Positions 1-5,786 of a stretch of DNA of 10,775 bases are shown here, in pieces (the stretch's first letter is position 1; each line of letters opens with the position of its first letter). The stretch comes from Methanobrevibacter sp. (GTDB taxonomy: Archaea; Methanobacteriota; Methanobacteria; Methanobacteriales; Methanobacteriaceae): the NCBI GenBank assembly GCA_016291275.1, contig JAEEWY010000036.1:1-10775 (forward strand), in the 5' to 3' direction. A program made the position numbers and the translations under genes. The notes beneath the pieces are model-generated. The model saw nothing but the letters and a program-made list of their open reading frames with translations, made no database searches and was not told where the DNA came from.

Positions 1-62
1 ATTTTTTTCTTTTTTTCCTAAAACGCTTATTTTAAGAACTTTTTTCACAAACTTTTTTTTAA
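1..62 (+). terminator. T-rich tract, probable terminator of an upstream gene
   Basis: Several T-runs (about 2-15, 46-50 and 53-60) lie before the first promoter. Archaeal transcription ends at oligo-T stretches without needing a hairpin, so this probably marks the end of a + strand gene located left of the window. That gene is not visible, so the reading is an inference from base composition only. Confidence 0.3.
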
Positions 63-70
63 TTCATTAA

Positions 71-105
71 CTTTAAATACTATCGTTTCTATATTTTATT
101 TGCTA
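71..105 (+). promoter_or_regulatory. Probable promoter of the zinc-ribbon/TPR gene
   Basis: A TATA-like TTTAAATA sits at 72-79, which would place transcription start at about 98-105. This gives a leader of about 50 nt before the ATG at 154. It also makes the in-frame TTG at 100 and ATG at 109 poor start candidates, since they would lie at the extreme 5' end of the transcript without a ribosome binding site. Confidence 0.45.
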
Positions 106-153
106 ATTATGATTGAAAAATATTTAAAAAAGAATAAGTTAAAGGGTGATAGT

Positions 154-861
154 ATGAAGTGTGATGCATGTGGCAATAAGTATTCGGATGAATTTGATTT
201 CTGTCCGTTTTGCGGTGCCTACCCTAAAAAGTTTTGTCCAAAATGCTTTAAGGAAATTGATGATGGTGGAGATGTATGTTCGGACTGCGGAACGGAACTT
301 TTGCCATTTGAAAGTTTTAAGAAGTATTATGATCTTAAAGAGAATGCTGTTGAATATCTGAATTATTGTGATTTTGATAATTCAATTGAATGTTTGGAAA
401 AGATATTGGATGACTGGCCTGATAGTGAAGATGTAATTTTTCTTTTGGCGGAGAATCATTGCTTCTTAGGTGATTATGATGATGCTTTAAGACAGTATGA
501 AAGGTTGGCTGAAATAAATCCTGAATATAAGGGACTACATTCCAGAATGGCGAAGATATGCATTAAAAATGAAGAAATTGAAAAGGCCAAGGAATATCTT
601 CAAAAGGAACATAAGGCGCATCCGTTTGAAAGTGAGCATTATATCTATTCAATGCACATATGTTTCCTTGAGGATGATTTTGAAAAGGCAAACAGAATCC
701 TTGACCGTTTATTTGCAATTGGACCTAATGAAGATGACTTATTGATGTTCAAATTCAACAATGACTTGAATCTGAAGTATGTTGAGTATAGTCAAGAGCT
801 CGCAGATATAAATGAAAGGGTTAAGGCGTATTTGGAGAAAAATTTCAATTATTCCTTTTAA
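154..861 (+). CDS. Double zinc-ribbon protein with TPR-like repeats
   Basis: This is a 235-residue acidic cytosolic protein. The N-terminus carries two four-cysteine zinc-binding units: C3/C6 with C17/C20, then C28/C31 with C42/C45. Residues from about 55 to the end are helical with TPR-like spacing of alanine, tyrosine and leucine (for example the segment around 'DYDDALRQYERLAEINP'). Such proteins are common in methanogens and usually act as protein-protein interaction scaffolds; no enzymatic motif is visible and the partner is unknown. I chose the ATG at 154 because GGTGAT at 145-150 is a good Shine-Dalgarno site and the first zinc ribbon begins immediately after it; the longer open frame to 100 adds only a lysine-rich stretch. 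A T8 run follows the stop directly. Zinc ribbon and TPR assignment is confident; biological role is not. Confidence 0.85.
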   Translation: MKCDACGNKYSDEFDFCPFCGAYPKKFCPKCFKEIDDGGDVCSDCGTELLPFESFKKYYDLKENAVEYLNYCDFDNSIECLEKILDDWPDSEDVIFLLAENHCFLGDYDDALRQYERLAEINPEYKGLHSRMAKICIKNEEIEKAKEYLQKEHKAHPFESEHYIYSMHICFLEDDFEKANRILDRLFAIGPNEDDLLMFKFNNDLNLKYVEYSQELADINERVKAYLEKNFNYSF

Positions 862-869
862 TTTTTTTT
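862..869 (+). terminator. Oligo-T terminator after the zinc-ribbon/TPR gene
   Basis: Eight consecutive T residues follow the TAA stop by no spacer. Archaeal RNA polymerase releases at such tracts. Because only 53 bases separate the two genes and no clear TATA box is seen between them, some read-through into the next gene is possible. Confidence 0.45.
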
Positions 870-914
870 AAGAAGGTTGAGAGTGATTTCATAGTATGTT
901 TAGGGGGTTGAAAT

Positions 915-1181
915 ATGGAAGTAATGGATGTCATTAATGAGATAGAAACCAATAATAATCCATTTCAAGATGGTTTGGATTATTATATGGATTGTATTGT
1001 GAATGTAAATAATGTTAGAACAAGATGTGAACAGGTTAGTATTGTCCAATGTGATTTGGATGGTTCTGATTATGGTAGAAATGGGATTCATCTTTTGATT
1101 GAACTTCGAAGAGGTGAGTGGATCACTTGGATTTTCCTTGATGAAGTTGAATCCTTAGAGGTTAAGGAGTTTAATAAATAG
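915..1181 (+). CDS. Small hypothetical protein, 88 aa
   Basis: I do not recognise this protein. It is 88 residues, acidic, without a signal peptide or membrane segment, and has two cysteines in the middle part that do not form a CxxC motif. The C-terminal two thirds alternate hydrophobic and polar residues in a way that suggests beta strands (around 'GIHLLIELRRGEWITWIFL'), so a small beta-barrel or SH3-like fold is conceivable. The ATG at 915 is preceded by a G5 tract at 903-907 followed by TTGAA, a usable Shine-Dalgarno site. It follows the zinc-ribbon/TPR gene by 53 bases on the same strand and converges with the next gene, leaving a 41-base gap. Regular codon use and the ribosome binding site support a real gene. 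Confidence 0.7.
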   Translation: MEVMDVINEIETNNNPFQDGLDYYMDCIVNVNNVRTRCEQVSIVQCDLDGSDYGRNGIHLLIELRRGEWITWIFLDEVESLEVKEFNK

Positions 1182-1222
1182 TATTTGAAAATGTTTATTT
1201 CAACTATTTATTAAATCACTAT

Positions 1223-1660
1223 CTATTTTTTATAATCATCACAAGATGTTTTTTCACTATTGTCCTTAATGGAACAAACTCCATTCTGTGATAATGCACA
1301 GTTTAAGCAGTTATGCTCTTCCTCTGGATCTGGAGCAGCAACTATCTGTTGAAGGGATAATGTGAAAATTCCATTCAAATGTTCTCCATTAGTCTTTTTA
1401 GGGCCTCTGCCAACTATAGGGGATAAGCTTTTCATATAACATGGGATCTCTCCGGTTCCTCCAATATCCACTTTTATCTGTTCATAAGTGTTGAATGTAG
1501 AGAAAAATTCAGCTCCTTCCTTCAAGATGTCTTGAGAGGCTTCAAATTTAAATATCATCATTTTATTTTCCAAAGAGGTTATTTGAACGTACTTGTCATC
1601 AAAAATAAACTCTTCTCCATTTTCTTTTTTAAAAATAACTATTCTTGCAATGTCAGGCAT
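1223..1660 (-). CDS. Hypothetical protein with C-terminal four-cysteine cluster
   Basis: This 145-residue protein is not recognised as a named family. Residues 1-110 look like a mixed alpha/beta or beta-rich domain starting with 'MPDIARIVIFKKENGEEF'. The C-terminal 30 residues hold C118-x2-C121-x7-C129-x10-C140, with H116 next to the first cysteine, spacing suited to a zinc or iron-sulfur site. No signal peptide or membrane helix is present, so it is probably cytosolic. The start is well defined: AGGAGAT lies on the minus strand at about 1667-1673, seven bases before the ATG. A possible TATA-like sequence (ATAAATAG, minus strand, about 1731-1738) would give a leader near 45-50 nt. The gene converges with the 88-aa gene and forms the left border of the repeat-rich island. 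Confidence 0.75.
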   Translation of the reverse strand: MPDIARIVIFKKENGEEFIFDDKYVQITSLENKMMIFKFEASQDILKEGAEFFSTFNTYEQIKVDIGGTGEIPCYMKSLSPIVGRGPKKTNGEHLNGIFTLSLQQIVAAPDPEEEHNCLNCALSQNGVCSIKDNSEKTSCDDYKK

Positions 1661-1833
1661 GTTTAATCTCCTATTAATATATGTATGATAATAGGTTCTT
1701 ATAGTATATTATTGTTTGCATTTATCAAAACTATTTATGTTGAAAAAATTAATTGTCTTAAATTTGACTAAATGGAAAAAACTTTAAAAATTGAACAAAT
1801 AAACAAATATCATAAAAAAGCCTTTTGATTGTA

Positions 1834-1870
1834 GTTTCGTTAAATGTTTGTTTAAAGAATTAAATTTAAC
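1834..1870 (+). repeat. 37-bp cassette repeat, copy 1 (diverged)
   Basis: This copy matches the identical copies at 3109 and 6111 at 31 of 37 positions. It keeps the left block GTTTCGT, the central TTTGTTTAAAGAATT block and the terminal AAC; changes cluster at repeat positions 12-14. It marks the left end of the repeat-bounded island. Confidence 0.75.
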
Positions 1871-1994
1871 TTCAAATAAAAGGAACCAATCCATAACAAA
1901 TTATCACAAATAAAACCCTCAATTTTAATTAATTTGTCCTCAATGCAACAATATAACTTTCTTTTACATAAAAAACCACACCAACTCATTCTTT

Positions 1995-2049
1995 TTATAA
2001 TAATCTGCCCATATTAGAACGATAATCCCTAACCTGATTCTTAGTATAA
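1995..2049 (-). pseudogene. C-terminal gene remnant ending at the inverted repeat
   Basis: Reading the minus strand out of the inverted repeat gives an open tail ending '...TYTKNQVRDYRSNMGRLL' and a TAA at 1997-1995. The tail has protein-like composition but no start codon or ribosome binding site, and the frame closes just beyond the repeat at about 2087. I read it as the 3' end of a gene whose remainder was lost or moved at the repeat. It is short, so chance cannot be excluded, and no family is recognised. Confidence 0.3.
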
Positions 2050-2086
2050 GTTTGATTATTTTCATTAAACCAGAGTTTTACGAAAC
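2050..2086 (-). repeat. 37-bp cassette repeat, copy 2, inverted
   Basis: On the minus strand this is a full-length copy with 31 of 37 matches to the common form. The first 12 bases (GTTTCGTAAAAC, plus coordinates 2075-2086) and the final AAAC are exact. It is the only copy in reverse orientation and faces away from copy 3, so the two form inverted repeats around 55 bp. Confidence 0.75.
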
Positions 2087-2141
2087 TTTATATAAAATAG
2101 ATTACATAACTTTTTTATAAACTATACTAGTATTGTTTATG
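2087..2141. promoter_or_regulatory. AT-rich 55-bp segment between inverted repeats, candidate promoter switch
   Basis: The segment between the oppositely oriented repeat copies contains TTTATATAAAATA (2088-2100), TATA-like on both strands, and a second AT-rich run near 2111-2126. A promoter reading left would start transcripts inside copy 2 toward the gene remnant; one reading right would start them near copy 3 toward the gene at 2213. Promoter function and any inversion are inferred. Confidence 0.3.
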
Positions 2142-2178
2142 GTTTCGTAAAACCACTATTTAAAGAAGTAAATTAAAC
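2142..2178 (+). repeat. 37-bp cassette repeat, copy 3
   Basis: Thirty-one of 37 positions match the common form; the left 12 bases and the last eight (AATTAAAC) are intact, and differences sit at positions 13-17 and 27-29. The ATG of the following gene lies 71 bp after its first base, almost the same as for copy 4. Confidence 0.8.
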
Positions 2179-2212
2179 AGACACAGGTAGTTTATTAAGG
2201 GAAGGGGATATT

Positions 2213-2671
2213 ATGGCTTTATTTACTTATTCTGTTAAGTATCGCTTTGTTTGCGAGAAATGTGAAAAGGCAACTGATTGGTTAAGTTACAGCATCACTC
2301 AAGATGCTGGAAGTCTCAAAAGTGTTGCTGAGGAAATGAAAATTTGGGCGAAAGATGTCGCTATGTCAACCCGGTCAGCTAATGTTGTTGATACGATGAG
2401 TGCTATTATGTCAACTGACTATGCCGACGAAGTCCCGATAGAAGTCTTCACAAAGGATAATAAAAGAATCAAAAATGTTCACGACAAATTCCACCAGGCA
2501 ATTGAAAAGGGTGATTTGTCTATTTTAGATGCTGTTTGTCCGGCATGCAACCAGAGACAGTCTTGGTCACCGAAAAAGTCTTTATTTAAAAAGAATAGTA
2601 ATATCGTGAAGAACGTTACTGATGTTGTTGAGATTGACTGGAATTCGGAAAAGGTTGAAATTCATAAATAA
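2213..2671 (+). CDS. Cassette gene: hypothetical protein with split CxxC pair
   Basis: A 152-residue soluble protein that I do not assign to a named family. C14-x2-C17 near the N-terminus and C109-x2-C112 far downstream could together bind one zinc ion, with about 90 residues inserted between the knuckles. The insert is helical and polar; the C-terminus is basic then acidic. The ATG at 2213 has AAGGGGAT at 2202-2209 as ribosome binding site. The TAA stop ends at 2671, directly against repeat copy 4, with no terminator between. It is the first complete gene in the repeat-bounded array. Codons such as CCG, CGG and GTC look slightly less AT-biased than in neighbouring genes, which would fit recent acquisition, though this was judged by eye. 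Function unknown; accessory or defence roles are possible but unsupported. Confidence 0.75.
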   Translation: MALFTYSVKYRFVCEKCEKATDWLSYSITQDAGSLKSVAEEMKIWAKDVAMSTRSANVVDTMSAIMSTDYADEVPIEVFTKDNKRIKNVHDKFHQAIEKGDLSILDAVCPACNQRQSWSPKKSLFKKNSNIVKNVTDVVEIDWNSEKVEIHK

Positions 2672-2708
2672 GTTTCGTAAAACTGTTGTTTAAAGAATTA
2701 AATTAAAC
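2672..2708 (+). repeat. 37-bp cassette repeat, copy 4
   Basis: Matches copies 5 and 6 at 36 of 37 positions (only position 29 differs). It begins at the base after the stop codon of the preceding gene, and its first base is 69 bp before the ATG of the next. Confidence 0.9.
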
Positions 2709-2740
2709 ACAAAATATAATTATAAATAAGGAGGTTTATT

Positions 2741-3073
2741 ATGGTTAGAAGATTAATTCCAGATTATGATTTTATTATGGATGTTGATGATAGTTTCATT
2801 GACAATTTTGTCAATGTTCCTTCAGGAATACCTAACTTGTTAATGGATTTCCTTGAAAAAAGGGATAATGATGTAACCCATAAAAGATTTCTTACTTTTT
2901 ATAATAATCCCGAGTATGAATCTTTAGATCAAGATGAGAGAGCAGTTACTCATAGATTATTAAAAGAGGATAAATTTGATGAGGCATTGGATTATCATAT
3001 AAAGTATGCTCTTGATTTTCTTGAGAAATATCCTCAATTCAAACCTATGATTAAAGGTGTTAAAGAAGTTTAA
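2741..3073 (+). CDS. Cassette gene: small acidic hypothetical protein, 110 aa
   Basis: I do not recognise this 110-residue protein. It is acidic, helix-rich, has no cysteine, no signal peptide and no membrane segment; aromatic residues are frequent (for example 'KRFLTFYNNPEYESLDQDE'). The start is firm: a near-perfect Shine-Dalgarno AAGGAGGT at 2728-2735 precedes the ATG. No TATA box fits between the end of repeat copy 4 and the ribosome binding site, so its promoter is either inside the repeat (TTTAAAGA at 2689-2696 would give a transcript start near 2716) or further upstream, with co-transcription from the gene at 2213. T-runs at 3086-3107 follow, ending at the edge of repeat copy 5. It is the second complete gene of the array. 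Size and isolation resemble integron-type cassette proteins, but no homology is claimed. Confidence 0.75.
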   Translation: MVRRLIPDYDFIMDVDDSFIDNFVNVPSGIPNLLMDFLEKRDNDVTHKRFLTFYNNPEYESLDQDERAVTHRLLKEDKFDEALDYHIKYALDFLEKYPQFKPMIKGVKEV

Positions 3074-3085
3074 CATCACTTTCTA

Positions 3086-3107
3086 TTTTTTACTATTTTT
3101 ATTTTTT
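3086..3107 (+). terminator. Multiple T-run terminator before repeat copy 5
   Basis: Three T-runs (3086-3091, 3096-3100, 3102-3107) follow the stop of the 110-aa gene at 3073 and end right before the repeat, so each cassette may carry its own termination signal at its 3' end. Confidence 0.5.
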
Positions 3108-3108
3108 A

Positions 3109-3145
3109 GTTTCGTAAAACTGTTGTTTAAAGAATTTAATTAAAC
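3109..3145 (+). repeat. 37-bp cassette repeat, copy 5
   Basis: Identical over all 37 bases to copy 6 at 6111. The two bound the 3-kb MarR/flavodoxin/hydrolase unit. The right half holds GTTTAA and TTAAAC as a 6-bp inverted repeat separated by nine bases; the left half GTTT-CGTA-AAAC is a smaller one. Confidence 0.9.
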
Positions 3146-3357
3146 CTATTGAAGAATTAAAAAAATTCCCAAAAGATAAACCATTAATGATAATGGGATG
3201 GTATAGTATTGCAGAAACAGATGACCCTGAAGACATTAACAGTATATGTTATCTCAAAGAAGTAGATATAGATACTTTAGAGGTCACAGGTGAAATACAA
3301 GACTTTGTAGCTATTGTTACTGATAAATACCATGAAATAGCAAGTGAATTTCCATAA
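3145..3357 (+). pseudogene. 5'-truncated gene fused to repeat edge
   Basis: From the repeat edge an open frame runs 70 codons to TAA at 3355-3357, beginning 'PIEELKKFPKDKPLMIMG' and ending 'YHEIASEFP'. The composition is fully protein-like, yet it has no start codon near its 5' end; the first ATG is 3187, without a ribosome binding site, well inside the plausible domain. The frame extends back into the repeat to 3118 without an ATG. I interpret it as the 3' part of a gene cut at repeat copy 5, acidic and soluble, family unknown. A short product starting at 3187 (56 residues) is the alternative. Its stop lies three bases before the first MITE-like element. Confidence 0.55.
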
Positions 3358-3359
3358 CC

Positions 3360-3484
3360 ACATTAACGTCGGCTATTTGCTATTCAAAACTTAATTTCTG
3401 AAACCCTTTCATATATATCACAGTGGAAAACAAGATTGATTTATGGAAGGGCTTCCGTTAATGTTAATGTCACCTCATTAAATT
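3360..3484 (+). mobile_element. MITE-like element A, upstream-side copy
   Basis: Terminal inverted repeats ACATTAACG (3360-3368) and CGTTAATGT (3456-3464) bound about 105 bp, with homology to element B continuing to about 3482 (CTCATTAAAT). Internal blocks GCTATTCAAAACT (3379-3391) and TTTCTGAAACCCTTTCATAT (3396-3415) recur in element B in the same orientation. It has no coding capacity. Size and inverted ends suggest a MITE or a palindromic intergenic repeat; the mobilising transposase is not in the window. Confidence 0.6.
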
Positions 3485-3490
3485 GAATCT

Positions 3491-3516
3491 AAAAAAATAA
3501 CTGTTGAATTATCAAC
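3491..3516 (-). terminator. Hairpin plus T7 terminator of the MarR gene
   Basis: On the minus strand, GTTGA-TAAT-TCAAC (3516-3503) forms a 5-bp hairpin followed by a T7 run (3497-3491), about 60-80 bases beyond the MarR stop. Direction and arrangement fit a terminator of that gene. Confidence 0.45.
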
Positions 3517-3572
3517 CGTAGGTTAAAGGAAAGAAAACCTTATTTAAATTTCAAGAAGTTATTTGCTGTTTT

Positions 3573-3992
3573 TTAATTTTTAATTAATTCGTCTAATGTG
3601 ATTAACTGTTCTTTTAAGGTTTTAATTTCATTTTCACCAATTTTAGAAATTATTGATTCTTCTATTTCATCATTAATTTGAAGAGCTGCATTTTGTATTT
3701 CTTTTCCTTTTTTTGTGATTTTAACAATTTTTCTACGATTGTCTTCAGGGTCAATTTCTTTTGTCAGAAATCCTTTCTTTTCAAGTATCTTCACAGATTT
3801 GGTTACGCTGCTTTTTCCTATGTTTGCTTTTTCTGCAAGATAATCTATAGAAACACCATTATTCAATGCTAAAACAAGGAGCACTCTTGTTTGGCTTAAT
3901 GTCAAATCCATTTCTTTAAGATAGCTATTCATGTAGTTTGTGTAATCATTGAATAGATTAGCTATTAGGAATCCTAATTTTTTTTCTTCCAT
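3573..3992 (-). CDS. MarR-family transcriptional regulator
   Basis: A 139-residue winged-helix regulator of normal MarR length. N- and C-terminal helices (about 5-28 and 97-138) would form the dimer interface. The DNA-binding core spans about 30-95: helix at 46-57, recognition helix around 59-72 ('GKSSVTKSVKILEKKG'), and the wing with the characteristic acidic/arginine motif D81-x2-D84-x-R86-R87. Family members bind palindromes as dimers and release on binding small ligands, often phenolics, or on oxidation; no cysteine is present here, so thiol sensing is unlikely. It diverges from the flavodoxin-hydrolase operon across 99 bp that contains a palindrome, implying autoregulation and control of that operon. 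There is no Shine-Dalgarno site before the ATG; a TATA-like CTATTTAACA on the minus strand at 4024-4015 would make the transcript leaderless. Confidence 0.92.
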   Translation of the reverse strand: MEEKKLGFLIANLFNDYTNYMNSYLKEMDLTLSQTRVLLVLALNNGVSIDYLAEKANIGKSSVTKSVKILEKKGFLTKEIDPEDNRRKIVKITKKGKEIQNAALQINDEIEESIISKIGENEIKTLKEQLITLDELIKN

Positions 3993-4091
3993 AGCAATGT
4001 TTATATATGATTATTGTTAAATAGTTTTCTATGAAATAGTTTCATAGGAAATTATTTTATAGGAAATTAAATTTTTTCGAGATGATAAAAA
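3993..4091 (+). promoter_or_regulatory. Divergent promoter region of marR and flavodoxin operon
   Basis: On the + strand TTTATATA at 4000-4007 predicts transcription start near 4026-4030, leaving a leader of about 62 nt to the flavodoxin ATG. On the - strand CTATTTAACA at 4024-4015 would serve the MarR gene. The palindrome at 4029-4047 lies on the + strand start site and just upstream of the minus-strand TATA box, well placed to block the operon promoter. Confidence 0.55.
4025..4070. promoter_or_regulatory. Probable MarR operator: palindrome plus repeated half-site
   Basis: CTATGAAA (4029-4036) and TTTCATAG (4040-4047) form a perfect 8-bp inverted repeat with a TAG spacer, extendable to 4025-4051 with one mismatched pair. 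A 15-base segment at 4040-4054 recurs at 4056-4070 with one difference, adding a half-site 16 bp away, about 1.5 helical turns. Size and symmetry fit a MarR dimer site. Confidence 0.6.
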
Positions 4092-4535
4092 ATGAAAACC
4101 GCAATAATATATGTTTCATCACATCATGGAAATACAAAAAAAGTTCTAGATGTAATGGCATATTCAAATGATATCGACTTATTAAAAATATCTGAAGCTA
4201 AAAAAACAGATTTTTCAGTTTATGATGCAATAGGATTTGCTTCAGGAATATATTTCCATAAATTCCACAAAGGCATCGAAAAGCTAGCTTCAGAAATTGA
4301 CTTGACCGGCAAAAAGGTTTTTACTGTTTACACTTGCGGCATTAATTATATAAACTATGCAAGAAGCATTCAAAAAACAATTAAATCCCAAGACTGCGAA
4401 TTCATTGGAGGATTCAGCTGCAGAGGATATGACACATATGGATTTTTCGAAAAAATAGGTGGAATAGCCAAAAACCATCCCAACGAAAAAGACTTTAAAA
4501 AGGCTCGTGAATTTATAAAAAACAATTTGAGGTGA
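4092..4535 (+). CDS. Flavodoxin-domain protein
   Basis: A 147-residue flavodoxin-fold protein, expected to bind FMN and carry electrons or reduce a small substrate in the cytosol. The phosphate-binding loop is SSHHGNT at residues 9-15, after the first strand 'MKTAIIYV'. The segment around G52-I53-Y54 matches the second FMN loop (flavodoxin-like GxxIY), and T81-C82-G83 lies at the third. Length fits short flavodoxins of the Flavodoxin_5 type rather than NAD(P)H:quinone reductases. The ribosome binding site is imperfect (GAGATGAT at 4079-4086). The stop TGA at 4533-4535 lies inside the ribosome binding site of the hydrolase gene, so the two are one operon with tight translational linkage. The divergent MarR gene suggests induction by a small molecule. 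Family assignment is strong; its partner and substrate are unknown. Confidence 0.88.
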   Translation: MKTAIIYVSSHHGNTKKVLDVMAYSNDIDLLKISEAKKTDFSVYDAIGFASGIYFHKFHKGIEKLASEIDLTGKKVFTVYTCGINYINYARSIQKTIKSQDCEFIGGFSCRGYDTYGFFEKIGGIAKNHPNEKDFKKAREFIKNNLR

Positions 4536-4540
4536 TATTA

Positions 4541-5722
4541 ATGAAAAAAATGATGAATAAAATGCCGTCAGTTGGCGTTGAAGGCCACTGGTCAGCGGAT
4601 AAATTCAGTGACAATGTATTGCAGGATGCACTGATAAGACATGCACTAGGATTAACCTACCTGCAAATGGCAGATGTAGGGGAAGTACTGGAAACAGTTG
4701 CTAAATTCAAAGCAGGAAAAGAATGGATTGATGCATGGTCTGAAATGGCAACAACACTTGAAAAAAGAGCAGAAAACTCCAACAGTAACGTGACAAAAGA
4801 AAGTGCATATCTAAGGGCATCAACCTATTGGAGAATTGCTTTAATGTATTTTAACTCAATTGATGATGATAGACTTTCCAAGTATTCTCAAAACAGTTTG
4901 GATTGTTATCATAAATATCTAGAAGTATCCACTTTCCCAGGAGAATATATCGAAATCCCTTATGGAGACTCATTTCTTCCAGCACATTATTATCAATCTC
5001 CCGTTGCAGATGATAATGCTCCGTTAATGATATTGACTCCTGGAAGAGATACTTTCGCAGAAGATACTGCATGGGTTTACAGACAGGCACTGAAAAGAGG
5101 AATAAACTGTCTTGTGTATGATGGTCCAGGTCAGGGATTTGCCCTTAGAATGAACGGAATTACATTCAGACACGATATAGAAAATGTAATAACCCCAATT
5201 ATCGATTACTGTTTAGAAAACTTTGAAGGCATTGATGAGGAAAACATAATACTTTTCGGAATAAGCTTTGGAGGATTTCTAGTGCCTAGAGCCGCAATTT
5301 ATGATGAACGTGTTAGAATGTGTATTGTTGATCCCGGTAATGCAAACTGGGGCGGTGCCTTTGCTAAAAGACTTGAAATGATTCAAAAAATGCCAAAAGA
5401 AGTTCGTCCCGCACAATTGGACTTCATGCTTGAAGATTACATTTACAAGCACGGAGCAACTTCAGAAAGCATTTGTAATGAACTTAGAAAATTCGACAAT
5501 ACTGACATTATTAAGGATTTGGATTGTCTGACCATTGTAATGGATGGAACATCAGAAATGACACAGGGTGAAGCAAAAGTATTCTATGATATGCTTGAAT
5601 GTGAAAAGGAATATTTATTGTTTGATGAAGATTCTGGTTCACAGATGCATGCCCAAATGGGGGGATATGCAACAGCAAGCGAAATGCTATTGGATTTAGT
5701 CGAAAAACACTTAATTCAATAA
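4541..5722 (+). CDS. Alpha/beta hydrolase, FrsA-like
   Basis: A 393-residue serine hydrolase. Residues 1-120 are helical and probably form the cap or lid; the alpha/beta hydrolase core follows. The nucleophile elbow is GISFGG with S242; D335 (in VMDGTSE) and H370 (in SQMHAQMGG) are the likely acid and base. The segment ILTPGRDT, around P167-G168, replaces the usual HG oxyanion motif. This layout resembles FrsA/DUF1100 proteins and 2,6-dihydroxypseudooxynicotine hydrolase-type C-C or ester hydrolases. I choose ATG 4541 because AGGTGAT (4530-4536) sits four bases upstream; the in-frame GTG at 4532 lies within that site. The gene begins five bases after the flavodoxin stop. No signal peptide, so it is cytosolic. 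A MarR-controlled flavodoxin/hydrolase pair suggests handling of an aromatic or ester compound, which is inference. Confidence 0.88.
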   Translation: MKKMMNKMPSVGVEGHWSADKFSDNVLQDALIRHALGLTYLQMADVGEVLETVAKFKAGKEWIDAWSEMATTLEKRAENSNSNVTKESAYLRASTYWRIALMYFNSIDDDRLSKYSQNSLDCYHKYLEVSTFPGEYIEIPYGDSFLPAHYYQSPVADDNAPLMILTPGRDTFAEDTAWVYRQALKRGINCLVYDGPGQGFALRMNGITFRHDIENVITPIIDYCLENFEGIDEENIILFGISFGGFLVPRAAIYDERVRMCIVDPGNANWGGAFAKRLEMIQKMPKEVRPAQLDFMLEDYIYKHGATSESICNELRKFDNTDIIKDLDCLTIVMDGTSEMTQGEAKVFYDMLECEKEYLLFDEDSGSQMHAQMGGYATASEMLLDLVEKHLIQ

Positions 5723-5725
5723 TCC

Positions 5726-5745
5726 TTTCTTTTTTCTAATTTTTT
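5726..5745 (+). terminator. T-run terminator of the flavodoxin-hydrolase operon
   Basis: T6 runs at 5730-5735 and 5740-5745 follow the hydrolase stop within 25 bases. No strong hairpin is needed for archaeal termination. Confidence 0.5.
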
Positions 5746-5786
5746 AAACTTTAGCCACATATGCTATTGGAAACTTAACATCCATT

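Larger units (their letters stand above)
1661..2212. other. Gene-poor stretch holding three 37-bp repeats and a gene fragment
   Basis: No complete gene is present. The stretch contains the promoter side of the cysteine-cluster gene (about 1661-1745), plain AT-rich sequence to 1833, repeat copies at 1834-1870 (+), 2050-2086 (-) and 2142-2178 (+), a short minus-strand coding remnant at 1995-2049, and a 55-bp AT-rich spacer with TATA-like sequences between the two facing-away copies. Confidence 0.6.

Noticed and set aside
100..153. Upstream extension of the zinc-ribbon/TPR gene to the TTG at 100 or ATG at 109
   Set aside because: The ATG at 154 has a clear GGTGAT site, and the predicted transcript start lies at about 98-105.
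4532..4540. GTG start at 4532 for the hydrolase
   Set aside because: That codon is part of the Shine-Dalgarno site that serves the ATG at 4541.
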